DNA of 64,000 nucleotides from Stenotrophomonas maltophilia (GCF_006970445.1 NZ_CP033877.1:3542750-3606749); one strand, 5' to 3'. Positions 1 through 8,371 are shown, numbered from the stretch's first letter. Numbers and translations: made by a program. Notes: generated by a model not told the origin, from the letters alone.

Positions 1-166
1 GGCCGTCCGCGGCATCGCGACCGTCCATGCGGGCAAGCAGCGCAGGCAGCAGATCTTTGGGATCATCGAGCAGGGTTTCGACACGCTCGGCGACGTCGGC
101 CGGCAGCAGGTCGGCGGCTTCGCCGATCAGGGCGTGCAGTTGGGGGAACAAGGGGCGTGCGGACAT
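1..166 (-). CDS. Hypothetical protein, N-terminal 55 residues only
   Basis: The gene runs off the left edge, so only its first 55 codons are visible. The ATG at 166 is preceded by a strong GAGGAG ribosome binding site about 7 nt upstream, which fixes the start. The visible protein begins MSARPLFPQLHALIGEAADL and is hydrophilic, rich in Leu, Ala and Asp, with no signal peptide or membrane segment. It looks mainly helical. I do not recognise a family and assign no function. It is divergent from the candidate small RNA at about 238-380. Confidence 0.6.
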   Translation of the reverse strand, partial: MSARPLFPQLHALIGEAADLLPADVAERVETLLDDPKDLLPALLARMDGRDAADG

Positions 167-237
167 GGTGAATCTCCTCGCAGACGACGAGCCACCTGCG
201 GATGCAAGGTGGCGGACGGTGCGGGTTGGCGTACCGG

Positions 238-380
238 AGACCCAACAACTCAAGCGCGAGGAAAAAGACTCCAGCGGATTCTGATGAATCCCCACGCACC
301 ATCCGCCGAAACGAGGCAGGCGATGCATTTTCCATGATGAGCCGCAGCACACCCGGAGCGCTTGAGTTGAAGGTTTTTTT
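238..380 (+). ncRNA. Candidate structured small RNA with an intrinsic terminator
   Basis: A perfect 12-bp inverted repeat (CAACTCAAGCGC at 246-257, GCGCTTGAGTTG at 358-369) encloses about 100 nt and is followed by AAGG and seven T (374-380) on the plus strand. Inside lies a perfect small hairpin, GGATTC-TGAT-GAATCC, at 276-291. A long closing stem ending in a T run is the layout of a terminator-bounded structured RNA. No convincing coding frame occupies this space between the divergent partial gene and the convergent kinase gene. The 5' end is uncertain. It matches no small RNA I know by sequence. Confidence 0.4.
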
Positions 381-620
381 CAGGACGCCAATCCCGGCCA
401 GGGCACCTGCCCCGGCCGCCCCATCTGGCCATCACGCAGCGCTGTGATCTGTAAGGAAATTCTCAAGCCGCGGCGGACGGTACGAATGCGTGCATGCGGA
501 CACGCACGCGGCGTGGTGGCGATCACGGTGATGTCGTGTTGGGCTTCTGGCCCATCATTCCTGGGAAGTTAATTCGATGGCACAAGCGACACAGGGCGCG
601 ATGCGAGGTCGGCAGGATTT

Positions 621-640
621 GTGCCGACCAAGGTCGGCAC
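621..640. repeat. SMAG-like REP palindrome
   Basis: GTGCCGACC-AA-GGTCGGCAC is a near-perfect palindrome followed by CCACCC. It is the TGCCGACC subtype of the short GTAG-headed repeats of Stenotrophomonas, with a degenerate head. It sits just downstream of the kinase stop codon at 659 (minus strand) and could protect or end that transcript. Confidence 0.55.
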
Positions 641-658
641 CCACCCAAGCAGGGACCC

Positions 659-2029
659 TTACAACGGCTTCGGCGAGAACGTCAGGGTGGCGATCACGCC
701 ACGCTCGCCGCCGGGGCGCACGCTGACCTGCCAGCCGTACAGATCGCACAGGCGGCTGACGATCGACAGGCCGATGCCGCCGCCCTGCGAGTGGCCAGCG
801 TGCGTGCCGCGATAGCCACGCTGGAACAGCTTGGCGGCGTCTTCTTCGCTCAGGCCCGGGCCGCTGTCGGTGACCGACACCGCGTTGGCGCCCACGTGCA
901 CGCGCACTTCGCCATCCTGCGAATACTTCACCGCGTTGCCGATCAGGTTGCCCAGCGCCACCGACAACGCGGCTTCCGGCGCATCAATGACCAGGTCGCG
1001 CTCACCTTCCAGCGCCAATTCCAGCGGCTTGCCACCCAGCTGGGCGCGGTGTGCGTCCAACAGCTGTTCGGCCACGCGGGCAACGTTGCTGGTGCCCTGC
1101 CCGCGCTCGTTGCGCGACAGCAGCAGCAGCGCGCCGATCAGGTCGCTGCACTGCTGTTCGGCACGCTGGATGCGCTGCAGGCGCTGCAGCACCTTCTCAT
1201 CCAGGCCGGGCCGGGTCAGCAGCAGTTCGGTGGCGCCACGGATCACCGCCAGCGGCGTGCGCAGCTCGTGGCTGACGTCGGCATTGAACTCACGGTCGCG
1301 CTGCACCACTTCGGTCAGCCGCGACGAGTAATCATCCAGCGCCTGCGCCAGCTGTCCCACTTCGTCATCGGGGAAGCGCGGCGCCAGCGGCTCAGGATCA
1401 CTGGTGCCGCCGCGATAGGCGCGCAGCCGCGCAGCCAGGTCCGAGACCGGCTTCATCACCTTTGATGCCGACCACCAGCCCAGCACCAGCGACAACAGGC
1501 TGAACACCAGCACCGACAGCACCAGTGCGCGGTTGAGCTGCTGCCCGCCGCGCACGCTGTCGGTCATGTCGTAGGCCAGGAACGCCCAGGCGTCGGGCGT
1601 CTTGCGCACGGCCAGCTTGTAGGCGTACGGCTGCCCACGTTCGTCGGTGCCCGAGATATTGTGGTTGCCGTCGGGCAACGCTGCCCAATCAGGTTCTTCC
1701 TCACGCAGCGCATCGAACTTGTCGGGTTTGACGAGGCGCGCACGCATCTGCTGCACTGGCAGGTCGGGGTTGCGATCCGGGCTCTCGTAGAACCGCCGCA
1801 CATACTCGTTGATGTTGCGGTTCATCACGTCTTCCACCAGCTGGTTTTCCACGCGCATGCGGGCCCAGTTGGTGGCGAACGCGAACAGTGTCGTCAGGCA
1901 GAAGCCCAACAACACGAACGAGACGATGATGCGGCTGCGCAGGCGCCGCCGATACGGCGAACGCCGGCGCTCCCCCTTGGTTGCCACGGAATCAGGCTTC
2001 CGGGGTGGCGATGCGGTATCCGATGCCAT
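659..2029 (-). CDS. colS: Sensor histidine kinase, ColS-like
   Basis: This is an inner-membrane sensor kinase of 456 aa. Transmembrane segments lie at about 33-53 and 167-187 and enclose a periplasmic region of about 110 residues; a HAMP-type linker follows. The H-box is SHELRTPL with the phosphorylated His at 254. The N-box (N361/N365), DSGPGL (388-393) and GGGIGLSIV (from 417) form the ATPase domain. It is cotranscribed with the response regulator upstream. The ATG start overlaps that gene by 38 nt; a GTG at 1987, only 4 nt after the regulator's stop codon, is an equally plausible start and removes just 14 residues. Kinase identity is certain. The ColS name rests on the regulator's likeness to Xanthomonas ColR from memory. 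Confidence 0.9.
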   Translation of the reverse strand: MASDTASPPRKPDSVATKGERRRSPYRRRLRSRIIVSFVLLGFCLTTLFAFATNWARMRVENQLVEDVMNRNINEYVRRFYESPDRNPDLPVQQMRARLVKPDKFDALREEEPDWAALPDGNHNISGTDERGQPYAYKLAVRKTPDAWAFLAYDMTDSVRGGQQLNRALVLSVLVFSLLSLVLGWWSASKVMKPVSDLAARLRAYRGGTSDPEPLAPRFPDDEVGQLAQALDDYSSRLTEVVQRDREFNADVSHELRTPLAVIRGATELLLTRPGLDEKVLQRLQRIQRAEQQCSDLIGALLLLSRNERGQGTSNVARVAEQLLDAHRAQLGGKPLELALEGERDLVIDAPEAALSVALGNLIGNAVKYSQDGEVRVHVGANAVSVTDSGPGLSEEDAAKLFQRGYRGTHAGHSQGGGIGLSIVSRLCDLYGWQVSVRPGGERGVIATLTFSPKPL

Positions 2030-2669
2030 GGCGGGTCTGGATCAGCGGCACTTCAAACGGCTTGTCGACCACCGCACGCAGGCCGTGGATGTGGACGCGC
2101 AGCGAATCCGAATCGGGCAGCTCCTCGCCCCAGACGCGGGTTTCCAGCTCCTGGCGGGTGACCACGGCCGGCGCGGCCTCCATCAGGGCCTGCAGGATCT
2201 TCAGCGCGGTCGGGTTGAGCTGCAGCAGCTTGCCCTGGCGGCGCACTTCCAGCGTGTCCAGGTTGTATTCCAGATCGCCGGTTTCCAGCACGCGGGTCTG
2301 CACGCCCTTGCCGCGGCGCGACAGCGCGTTCAAGCGCACTTCCACTTCCTGCAGCGCGAACGGCTTGATCAGGTAGTCATCGGCACCGGAATCGAAACCG
2401 GCCAGCTTGTTGTCCAGCGAGTCGCGGGCGGTCAGCATCAGCACCGGGGTCTGCTTGCGCGCTTCGTTGCGCAGCTTGCGGCACACTTCGATGCCATCCA
2501 TGCCCGGCAGGTTCAAGTCCAGAACGATGGCGTCGAACTCGTGGACCACGGCCAGGTGCAGGCCGGTCACGCCGTCGGCGGCGAAGTCCACGGTGTGGCC
2601 ACGATCCTCAAGGTAGTCGCCAAGGTTGGCGGCGATGTCGCTGTTGTCTTCGATTACGAGAATGCGCAC
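1992..2669 (-). CDS. colR: OmpR/PhoB-family response regulator, ColR-like
   Basis: This is a 225-aa two-domain response regulator. The receiver domain has the acidic pair (E7, D8), the phospho-acceptor D51 in VLDLNLPG, T80 and K102 in IKPF. The C-terminal half is a winged-helix DNA-binding domain ending RTRHGIGYRI-type, as in OmpR/PhoB proteins. It lies directly upstream of its kinase and shares a transcript with it. The sequence closely resembles what I recall of ColR of Xanthomonas campestris, which is linked to virulence and stress tolerance; that name is inference. In Pseudomonas, ColRS responds to metals and membrane stress, and the same role here is possible but not shown. Confidence 0.9.
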   Translation of the reverse strand: MRILVIEDNSDIAANLGDYLEDRGHTVDFAADGVTGLHLAVVHEFDAIVLDLNLPGMDGIEVCRKLRNEARKQTPVLMLTARDSLDNKLAGFDSGADDYLIKPFALQEVEVRLNALSRRGKGVQTRVLETGDLEYNLDTLEVRRQGKLLQLNPTALKILQALMEAAPAVVTRQELETRVWGEELPDSDSLRVHIHGLRAVVDKPFEVPLIQTRHGIGYRIATPEA

Positions 2670-2831
2670 TGGGACCTCTGGTTCTTGAAGGGTCGTCGGG
2701 GGGCCAGGCCCACCCGCTCAGGATGCCCCTGTGCGGGTGGACGCGACGTCTACCTGCTGAACGATACAGGTTCCATTCTTAACATTTCGTACCGAAGGGA
2801 CGACACCGGCAAAAGCCCTCGCGTCAGCCGG

Positions 2832-3293
2832 TCAGCGGCTGATGCGCTGCTGGTCGGTCAGCGCCCGGCGGCTGTCTTCCTGGGCCTTGCGACGCTGGGC
2901 CACGGTCAGGCAGACGCTGGTCGGCATGTTGCTGCCGGTAAGGCGCTCTCGGCGGCAGATCATGCGGCTGTCGGCCTGGGCGCGGGTCATGATGGTGTTG
3001 ACGATCTCCTGCTCGTTGAACAGGTCGTTGCGCTCCTGCGGCGCCAGCTCATCCACCTTCTCGCGGCCATTCATCTTGATCCGGATCCGGTTCAGTGCCT
3101 GCTGCACGCGACTCTTGTCCTCCAGCCCGATCTCGCTGTAGTCCTCGCTGCCCATGGCCGTTTCAACGCGGCGGATCTGTTCGGACACCGGGGTGAAGGC
3201 ATCCATCTGCACGGTGTCCTTCTGCGCCTTGGCCTGCACGGTGGCCACCAGGCCCAGCGACAGCATCAGGGCGAGCGTAGTGTTGCGGTACAT
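2832..3293 (-). CDS. Secreted protein of a tandem triplicated family, copy 1
   Basis: A 153-aa exported protein. The ATG at 3293 is chosen because GGAG lies 6 nt upstream and a good signal peptide (MYRNTTLALMLSLGLVATVQA) follows; the frame is open further upstream but without such a site. The mature part is charged, with a DYSEIGLEDKSRVQQAL block and a Cys-containing C-terminal signature, CRRERLTGSNMPTSVCLTVA. Two Cys flank the TGSNMP motif and could form a disulfide. The two genes upstream encode paralogues with the same layout. I recognise the pattern as a conserved Xanthomonadaceae family of unknown function and assign none. Confidence 0.8.
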   Translation of the reverse strand: MYRNTTLALMLSLGLVATVQAKAQKDTVQMDAFTPVSEQIRRVETAMGSEDYSEIGLEDKSRVQQALNRIRIKMNGREKVDELAPQERNDLFNEQEIVNTIMTRAQADSRMICRRERLTGSNMPTSVCLTVAQRRKAQEDSRRALTDQQRISR

Positions 3294-3408
3294 GACGAGC
3301 TCCATGTTCGTCCATGAATAGGGTCTCGACTTTACGGTTCTGCCGATGCGTCCACAAGGGACGCACGGCAGGGTGACCGATGGCGGCATGCGATCGGTCC
3401 GGCAGCGA

Positions 3409-3879
3409 TCAGGGCTTGTAGTTGTTGAAGCGCTGGTTGTCGTTGAGCGCCTTGCGGCTGTCTTCCTGCGCCTTGCGGCGCTGGGCCACGGTGAGGCAGA
3501 CGCTCTGCGGCATGTTGCTGCCGGTGGTGCGTTCGCGGCGGCAGACCATGCGGCTGTCGGCGTGGGCGCGGGTCATGATCGTGTTGATCACTTCCTGGTC
3601 GTTGAAGATCTCGGTGCGGTCGTGCGGGCTCAGCTGCTCCACGCGCTCGTGGTCGCCCATCTTGATCTTGATGCGGCCCAGCGCCTGCTGCACGCGGCTT
3701 TTGTCTTCCAGCCCGATCTCGCTGTAGTCCTCGGTGTTGATTGCCGTCTCAACGCTGCGGATCTGTTCGGCCACCGGTGCGTTGGCGTCGAACTTCACCT
3801 GCCCTTTCTCGGGCTTGGCGTGAGCGGTGGTGGCCAGGGCCAGGCCCAGCATCAGGGCGAAGGGGGTCATGCGCTGCAT
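3409..3879 (-). CDS. Secreted protein of a tandem triplicated family, copy 2
   Basis: A 156-aa exported protein. The start at 3879 follows a clear GGAGGT ribosome binding site and opens a signal peptide ending near AHAKP. The body repeats the DYSEIGLEDKSRVQQAL block almost word for word from copy 1, then CRRERTTGSNMPQSVCLTVA with its two Cys. It is much closer to copy 1 than to copy 3, which suggests it split from copy 1 most recently. About 115 nt separate it from copy 1. No catalytic motif is visible and the function is unknown. Confidence 0.8.
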   Translation of the reverse strand: MQRMTPFALMLGLALATTAHAKPEKGQVKFDANAPVAEQIRSVETAINTEDYSEIGLEDKSRVQQALGRIKIKMGDHERVEQLSPHDRTEIFNDQEVINTIMTRAHADSRMVCRRERTTGSNMPQSVCLTVAQRRKAQEDSRKALNDNQRFNNYKP

Positions 3880-3974
3880 CGTTACCTCCAGGTTCTTCCA
3901 TGAGTGGAACATCGACCCTGCGGTGCCACCGATACGCCGCTACGGCACGTTCGGTGGGCCGAAAGGCGGTGCGG

Positions 3975-4454
3975 TCAACGCCCGGCGGGCGGTGGGCTGA
4001 GCGTGTTGTAGCTGCGCTGGTCGTTGATCAGCGCCTTGCCTTTCTCTTCGATCCGGCGCCGTTCGGCCACGGTCAGGCAGCGGCTCTTGGGCATGTTGCT
4101 GCCAGTGGTGCGTTCGTACTTGCAGATCTGCCGGCTGTCTTCATGGCCACGCGCCAACAGCGTGTTGATGCGTTCCTGCTCGTTGAAGACCTCGGCCTGC
4201 AGCTGCGGCGGCAGCTCCTGCACGGTCTGGCGCTCGCCCATGTGCTGGCGGATACGCGACAGCGACTGCTGTACCTGGACGCGATCCTCGGCAGACAGTT
4301 CGGCATAGTCGGGGGCGGCCAGGGCAGTTTCCACCTGGCGCATCTGCTCGGCGACCGAGCCCTGCCGGTCCATCTGTACAGCGACTTTCTCCGGCTTGGC
4401 GGCAACAGCGCCAGACAGGCCCAGCAGCAACGCGATCGTCATGATGCGGTACAT
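3975..4454 (-). CDS. Secreted protein of a tandem triplicated family, copy 3
   Basis: A 159-aa exported protein. A TTG at 4460 is in frame, but GGGAGG abuts it; the ATG at 4454, 6 nt beyond that site, is the better start. A signal peptide (MYRIMTIALLLGLSGAVAAK) leads into a Gln/Glu-rich helical body and the family signature CKYERTTGSNMPKSRCLTVA. It is the most divergent of the three: the DYSEIGLEDKSR block has become DYAELSAEDRVQ. It is first in the array in the direction of transcription. Function unknown; an extracytoplasmic role is inferred from the signal peptide. Confidence 0.78.
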   Translation of the reverse strand: MYRIMTIALLLGLSGAVAAKPEKVAVQMDRQGSVAEQMRQVETALAAPDYAELSAEDRVQVQQSLSRIRQHMGERQTVQELPPQLQAEVFNEQERINTLLARGHEDSRQICKYERTTGSNMPKSRCLTVAERRRIEEKGKALINDQRSYNTLSPPPAGR

Positions 4455-4547
4455 CGCCAACCTCCCGATCCATCCCGGAACGAAGGGCCAACTCTACGAC
4501 CGTCACGCGGCCTCCACAAGAGACCTTGGGCACGGGGCCGACAGGCA

Positions 4548-4582
4548 TAAAAAAGGCCCAGGCGGTGCACCCGCCTGGGCCT
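4548..4582 (-). terminator. Intrinsic terminator after rimK
   Basis: An 11-bp perfect stem (GGCCCAGGCGG / CCGCCTGGGCC) with a 5-nt loop is followed, on the minus strand, by a run of six T. It lies downstream of rimK and ahead of the three-gene secreted-protein array, so it should separate the two units. Confidence 0.85.
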
Positions 4583-4712
4583 GAAGTCGTATCCCGATAC
4601 CGATCCTGCTGAGAGGCAGAGCTGCGGTTCGCTGAAGCCTACGCCGGGGCCGATTAAAGCCTCGTTAAAGCCCCGGATCATTTACCCATGAGAATCGCAA
4701 CGCCATGAATAA

Positions 4713-5591
4713 TCAGGGCTTTTTGATCTTCTCTACGTGCTCGATGATGCGTGTGGCCACGTCGACCCCGCAAGCCGCTTCGATGCCTTCCAGCCCGGGC
4801 GTGGAGTTGACCTCCAGCACCAGCGGGCCGCGCGCGGAGCGGATCAGGTCCACGCCGCAGACCGACAGGCCCAGCGCCTTGGCCGAGCGCACCGCCACCT
4901 GCTGCTCGGCGCGGCTGGCCTTGGCCGCCACGGCGGTACCGCCGGCATGCAGGTTGGAGCGGAAGTCGCCCTCTGGCGCCTGCCGCTGCATCGACGCCAC
5001 CACCTGGTCGCCCACCACGAAGCAGCGCAGGTCGGCACCCTTGGCCTCGCCGATGAACTCCTGCATCAGGAAGTTGGCGTACAGGCCGCGCAGCGCTTCG
5101 ACGATGCCGCGCGAGGCACTGGCCTTTTCGGTCAGGATCACGCCGCGCCCCTGGGTGCCTTCATTGAGCTTCACTACATGCGGCGGCGGGCCGAGCATGG
5201 ACAGCAGATCGACGGTGTCGTCGGGGTTGTCGCCGAACACGGTGACCGGCATGTCGATGCCCTTGGCCGCCAGCAGCTGGTGCGCGCGCAGCTTGTCGCG
5301 CGAACGCAGGATGGCATCGGACGGATTGGGCGTGCGCGCGCCCATCAGCTCGAACTGGCGCAGCACCGCGGTGCCGTAGCGGGTGATCGAGGCACCGATG
5401 CGCGGGATCACCATGTCCACGCCGGTCATCGGCCGGCCCTTGTAGTGCATGGAAAAGCCGTCGGCGGCGATGCGCATGTAGCAGCGCAACGGGTCCAGGA
5501 TGCGCACGGTGTGGCCGCGCGCGCGCGCCGCCTCGACCAGCCGACGGGTGGAATACAGGGAGCTGTTGCGGGACAGGATGGCGAGCTTCAT
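4713..5591 (-). CDS. rimK: ATP-grasp ligase RimK (ribosomal protein S6-type glutamate ligase)
   Basis: A 292-aa ATP-grasp enzyme, close to the 300 aa of E. coli RimK, which adds glutamates to the C-terminus of ribosomal protein S6. The N-terminal [18 protein letters not shown] and the LRCYMRI and GTAVLRQFE stretches match RimK. The ATP-grasp region includes a [11 protein letters not shown] phosphate-binding loop, [20 protein letters not shown], and the metal-binding [13 protein letters not shown] near the C-terminus. The upstream-extended frame to 5738 is Arg-rich noise, so the ATG at 5591 is used, although its ribosome binding site is weak. The gene is monocistronic with its own terminator. 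Substrate assignment follows the family. Confidence 0.9.
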   Translation of the reverse strand: MKLAILSRNSSLYSTRRLVEAARARGHTVRILDPLRCYMRIAADGFSMHYKGRPMTGVDMVIPRIGASITRYGTAVLRQFELMGARTPNPSDAILRSRDKLRAHQLLAAKGIDMPVTVFGDNPDDTVDLLSMLGPPPHVVKLNEGTQGRGVILTEKASASRGIVEALRGLYANFLMQEFIGEAKGADLRCFVVGDQVVASMQRQAPEGDFRSNLHAGGTAVAAKASRAEQQVAVRSAKALGLSVCGVDLIRSARGPLVLEVNSTPGLEGIEAACGVDVATRIIEHVEKIKKP

Positions 5592-5768
5592 CGCAGTGGG
5601 TTCGGTCGGCAGGCGCGAAGCATAGCGCGGGCGTGTGGCGGGTGGATGATGCCTGGCCCATGCTGCCTGCACCGCCGGTGGTCGGCTCCTGCGGCGACGA
5701 TTCCGGCGAGGGAGTAACCGCCGCCGGATACACCACACGCCCGCATTACCATGCGGGCTGATTCTGCT

Positions 5769-5987
5769 TCAGAACCCGCGCGCGGATTCACCCAGCGCCG
5801 CGATGCAGGTCATCTGCGTGGCCGATCCGGCCGAGGTGCTCTTGTAGATCTGCCACAGCAGCTGCGCGGCCTTCGGCCCACCGGCGCGACCCAATGCACG
5901 CAGCGCTTCCAGCTGCCGGGAGGTGCCGGCACCGGAGTTCTTGTAGATCTCGTGAATACTGCCGACGACGTCGTCCTTCGTTTCCAT
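5769..5987 (-). CDS. Small conserved-type protein with a HEAT-like helical pair
   Basis: A 72-aa soluble protein starting at ATG 5987 behind a GGGAAG site. The sequence ETKDDVVGSIHEIYKNSGAGTS then RQLEALRALGRAGGPKAAQLL suggests two similar helix pairs, each containing an IYK(N/S) motif before a Ser/Thr/Gly turn (IYKNSGAGTS and IYKSTSAGSA). This internal repeat resembles HEAT or Armadillo-type units, but the protein is too short to be sure. There is no signal peptide. It stands alone between rimK and the serine hydrolase gene. Function unknown. Confidence 0.65.
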   Translation of the reverse strand: METKDDVVGSIHEIYKNSGAGTSRQLEALRALGRAGGPKAAQLLWQIYKSTSAGSATQMTCIAALGESARGF

Positions 5988-6061
5988 GCGCTGCTTCCCG
6001 TGTAGAAAATGCGGCAACGCTAACCGGGCGCGGATGGCCGTGGATATGAAACTAATCAGAA

Positions 6062-6089
6062 ATGAAGAAGGCCGCAGATGAGCGGCCTT
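6062..6089 (-). terminator. Intrinsic terminator after the serine hydrolase gene
   Basis: AAGGCCGC (6068-6075) pairs with GCGGCCTT (6082-6089) over a 6-nt loop. On the minus strand the stem is followed by CTTCATTT. It lies about 37 nt past the stop of the hydrolase at 6126. Confidence 0.7.
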
Positions 6090-6125
6090 GCTGGGCACGC
6101 CAAGCGCCTGTGCACACGCACACTG

Positions 6126-7604
6126 TCATTCGATCGCGAATCCCGCAACACGTCCTTTCTCGTCCAGCCGTACCGTGTAACCGATGAACGCCCCCGGGCC
6201 GAACTCGGCCACATAGCTGTACATCGTTCCTTTTTCGCCCTGGCGTGTTCCCTTGAACACCATGGCGGTCGGTGCGCCGTAGGGGCCCAGGGAACGCATC
6301 ATGCCGGCACCGATGCCGGCCACCAGCTTGCCACGCAGATCGTCGCTGAAGGCGCTGTAGTCGGTGCCGTCCTGCAGCTGGCGGAACGATGCCTTCGCGC
6401 TTTCGCCAACCGCGGCAACCTCGCCGGCAACAGGGCGTTCCCAGGCCGCGACGATGTCAGGATGCAGTGCCGCGAACACCAGATTGGTCATGGTGATGCC
6501 GGCCTCGGGCTTCTTGTCGCCCAGATTGCTGAAGGCCACGATGCGCAGGCCAAGATCCGGGAAGTACATATCGGCGGTGGTGAAGCCCTGCGTGCCGCCG
6601 GTGTGTCCGACCCGCGCCTGCCCATATACCGAATCCACGAACAGGCCGAGGCCGTAGCCCACGGGCTTGCCATCGGCGGTGGCGAAGGAGGTCTTCATCT
6701 GCGCGTAGCCGGCTGCGGGCACCACCTTGCCACTGCCCAGGCCGGCGTCCCAGCGCGCCAGGTCGTCCAGGGTGCTGACCAGGAAGCCGGCCGCGCCGCT
6801 CCAGTCCGGGTGGAAGTACGGCGCGCGCTGTAGCGTGCCTTGCTCATGCCGGTAGCCAACGGCCATGCCGGCCAGGCGGTCGGTGTCGGCCAGGGTAAAG
6901 GTGTGCGTCATGCCCAGCGGCGCGAGCAGGTGCCGCTCCAGGTAGTCACGGTAGCGCTCGCCCGATACGGTTTCGATCACCTTGCCGAGCAGTGCGTAGC
7001 CGGTATTGGAGTACGACCAGCGCGTGCCCGGCGGGAAATCCAGCGGCTGGTCGGCGATGCGCGCGATCAGGTGGTCGAAGTCGATGGATTGGGTCACCAG
7101 AGCGTCGACTTCCGCATCCGGCCCGTCGAAGTAGTCGTGCAACCCGCTGGTGTGGGTCAACAACTGGCGCAGGGTCACCTCGCTGGCGTGCGGCGCATGC
7201 GGCAGATAGCGCGCCAGCGGGTCGTCCAGCTGCAGCTTGCCCGCTTCCTGCAGCTGCACGATGGCTGCGGCGGTGAACTGCTTGGTGATCGAGCCGATCT
7301 CGAATGGTGTATCGGTACGCGCCGGCAGCGCGCGCTCGCGATCGCGCAGGCCGTAGGCGTTGGAATAGACAGGCTTGCCGTCAACGGTCACCGCGATGGC
7401 CGCGCCAGGCACCTGGAAGCGCTGCATGACCTGCTGCATGTCGGCATCGATGCGCCGTGCCATGGCGGGGTCGATGGCGGTGGCATGAATGCCACTGCCG
7501 CCGGCAGGTCTGGACGCCATCGGGGGCGAGGCCGAGGCGCCACCGGAAGTGACGATAGCGGCAGCAAGGCCGCTGACGAGGATCCACAGGTATCCAGTAC
7601 GCAT
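6126..7604 (-). CDS. Exported serine hydrolase of the beta-lactamase/PBP fold
   Basis: A 492-aa exported enzyme with a signal peptide (about residues 1-26). All three active-site motifs of the class C beta-lactamase / DD-peptidase fold are present: SITK (S105-K108), YSN (Y198-N200) and HTGG (334-337). An additional C-terminal domain of about 110 residues follows the catalytic part. HTGG in place of KTG is usual in esterase, DD-peptidase and D-aminopeptidase-like members rather than in true AmpC enzymes. It is therefore more likely a periplasmic peptidase or esterase than a resistance beta-lactamase. It is divergent from a winged-helix regulator over a shared palindrome, which implies control by that protein. 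The substrate cannot be read from sequence. Confidence 0.85.
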   Translation of the reverse strand: MRTGYLWILVSGLAAAIVTSGGASASPPMASRPAGGSGIHATAIDPAMARRIDADMQQVMQRFQVPGAAIAVTVDGKPVYSNAYGLRDRERALPARTDTPFEIGSITKQFTAAAIVQLQEAGKLQLDDPLARYLPHAPHASEVTLRQLLTHTSGLHDYFDGPDAEVDALVTQSIDFDHLIARIADQPLDFPPGTRWSYSNTGYALLGKVIETVSGERYRDYLERHLLAPLGMTHTFTLADTDRLAGMAVGYRHEQGTLQRAPYFHPDWSGAAGFLVSTLDDLARWDAGLGSGKVVPAAGYAQMKTSFATADGKPVGYGLGLFVDSVYGQARVGHTGGTQGFTTADMYFPDLGLRIVAFSNLGDKKPEAGITMTNLVFAALHPDIVAAWERPVAGEVAAVGESAKASFRQLQDGTDYSAFSDDLRGKLVAGIGAGMMRSLGPYGAPTAMVFKGTRQGEKGTMYSYVAEFGPGAFIGYTVRLDEKGRVAGFAIE

Positions 7605-7620
7605 GTCCAGGCCGCCATTT

Positions 7621-7646
7621 ATTCAATTTTGATCTATAGTTTGAAT
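7621..7646. promoter_or_regulatory. Shared palindromic operator and promoter
   Basis: ATTCAA (7621-7626) and TTGAAT (7641-7646) form an inverted repeat around AT-rich DNA in the 43-bp space between the divergent hydrolase and regulator genes. A TATAGT hexamer (7635-7640) lies 7 nt before the regulator's ATG. The palindrome overlaps this -10 element, so the regulator probably represses itself and the hydrolase from one site. Confidence 0.55.
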
Positions 7647-7647
7647 T

Positions 7648-8244
7648 ATGAGCAGATCCCCAGCAAGCCCCCCTGCCCCGCGCGGACTGAAGCTGACCCC
7701 GGACCAGCTGGGCGCCATGGCGTCTTCGCCGCGGTTGGCGATCCTGCAGCGCCTGGATGTCGACGGCCAGGCCACCGCGCGGGAGCTGAGCGAGCGCCTC
7801 GGGCGCCCGATCACCGCGCTCTATCACCACCTGGAGCGGCTGGAAGCGGCGGGCCTGGTGCAGGTGGTTGAACGGCGCAGCACCGGCCGCCGGCCCGAAG
7901 CGGTCTATGCCGTGGTATCGCGGCAGCTGTCTTCGGCCGACGCACTGCGCACGCCGGGTGGGCGCAGGAACCTGATCAAGGTGGCCAGCAGCGTGGTGGG
8001 CGCCAGCCTGCGCGCGTTCGCGGCGGCCGCCACGCAGGCGGCGGCGTGCTTCGAGGGAAGCCAGCGCAACTGCACCGTGCGCCATCTCGCTTTCCGTGCC
8101 GACGTTGCCCAGTTGGCGCGCATCAACGCGCTGATAGGCGAACTCGAACAGGCCAGCCTGGAAGGCAGTGAAGCGGCCGGGGATGGCCAACCCCTGCTGC
8201 TGACGGTGGTGCTGGCCTCGGTGCCGGATAAGCGCAAGAGCTGA
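7648..8244 (+). CDS. Winged-helix (ArsR/HTH_20-type) transcriptional regulator
   Basis: A 198-aa DNA-binding protein. Residues about 15-80 form an ArsR-like winged helix: MASSPRLAILQRL, then the recognition region TARELSERLGRPITALYHHL, then a wing rich in Arg (VVERRSTGRRPEAVYAVV). The C-terminal half is Ala-rich and may bind a ligand or dimerise. No Shine-Dalgarno sequence is visible; a TATAGT box 7 nt upstream of the ATG suggests a leaderless message. The divergent hydrolase gene is the obvious target. The signal is unknown. Confidence 0.8.
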   Translation: MSRSPASPPAPRGLKLTPDQLGAMASSPRLAILQRLDVDGQATARELSERLGRPITALYHHLERLEAAGLVQVVERRSTGRRPEAVYAVVSRQLSSADALRTPGGRRNLIKVASSVVGASLRAFAAAATQAAACFEGSQRNCTVRHLAFRADVAQLARINALIGELEQASLEGSEAAGDGQPLLLTVVLASVPDKRKS

Positions 8245-8339
8245 GTCATGTTCGGCGGGGGCCCGCCGGATGAGCGCGAATCCATCAATCGGCCTGAATC
8301 TTCAATCCGGTCAATTCGTTGCGAACGGGGAGATTGAAG

Positions 8340-8371
8340 TGGAGCGGGCGATGGGAATCGAACCCACGTCA
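8340..8371. repeat. Duplicated tRNA-Gly 3' end (distal att site)
   Basis: These 32 bases are identical to 9124-9155, the 3' end of tRNA-Gly including the encoded CCA and most of the T arm. Identity stops sharply on both sides. A lone tRNA 3' end at this distance is the classic footprint of a tRNA-targeting integrase. Confidence 0.85.

Noticed and set aside
167..378. A riboswitch leader on the minus strand upstream of the partial gene at 166
   Set aside because: The region is structured, but the T run that follows the closing stem is on the plus strand, and I recognise no riboswitch signature. The plus-strand RNA reading is better supported.
6126..7604. Calling the serine hydrolase an AmpC beta-lactamase
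   Set aside because: The third motif is HTGG rather than KTG and an extra C-terminal domain is present, both more usual in peptidase or esterase relatives.
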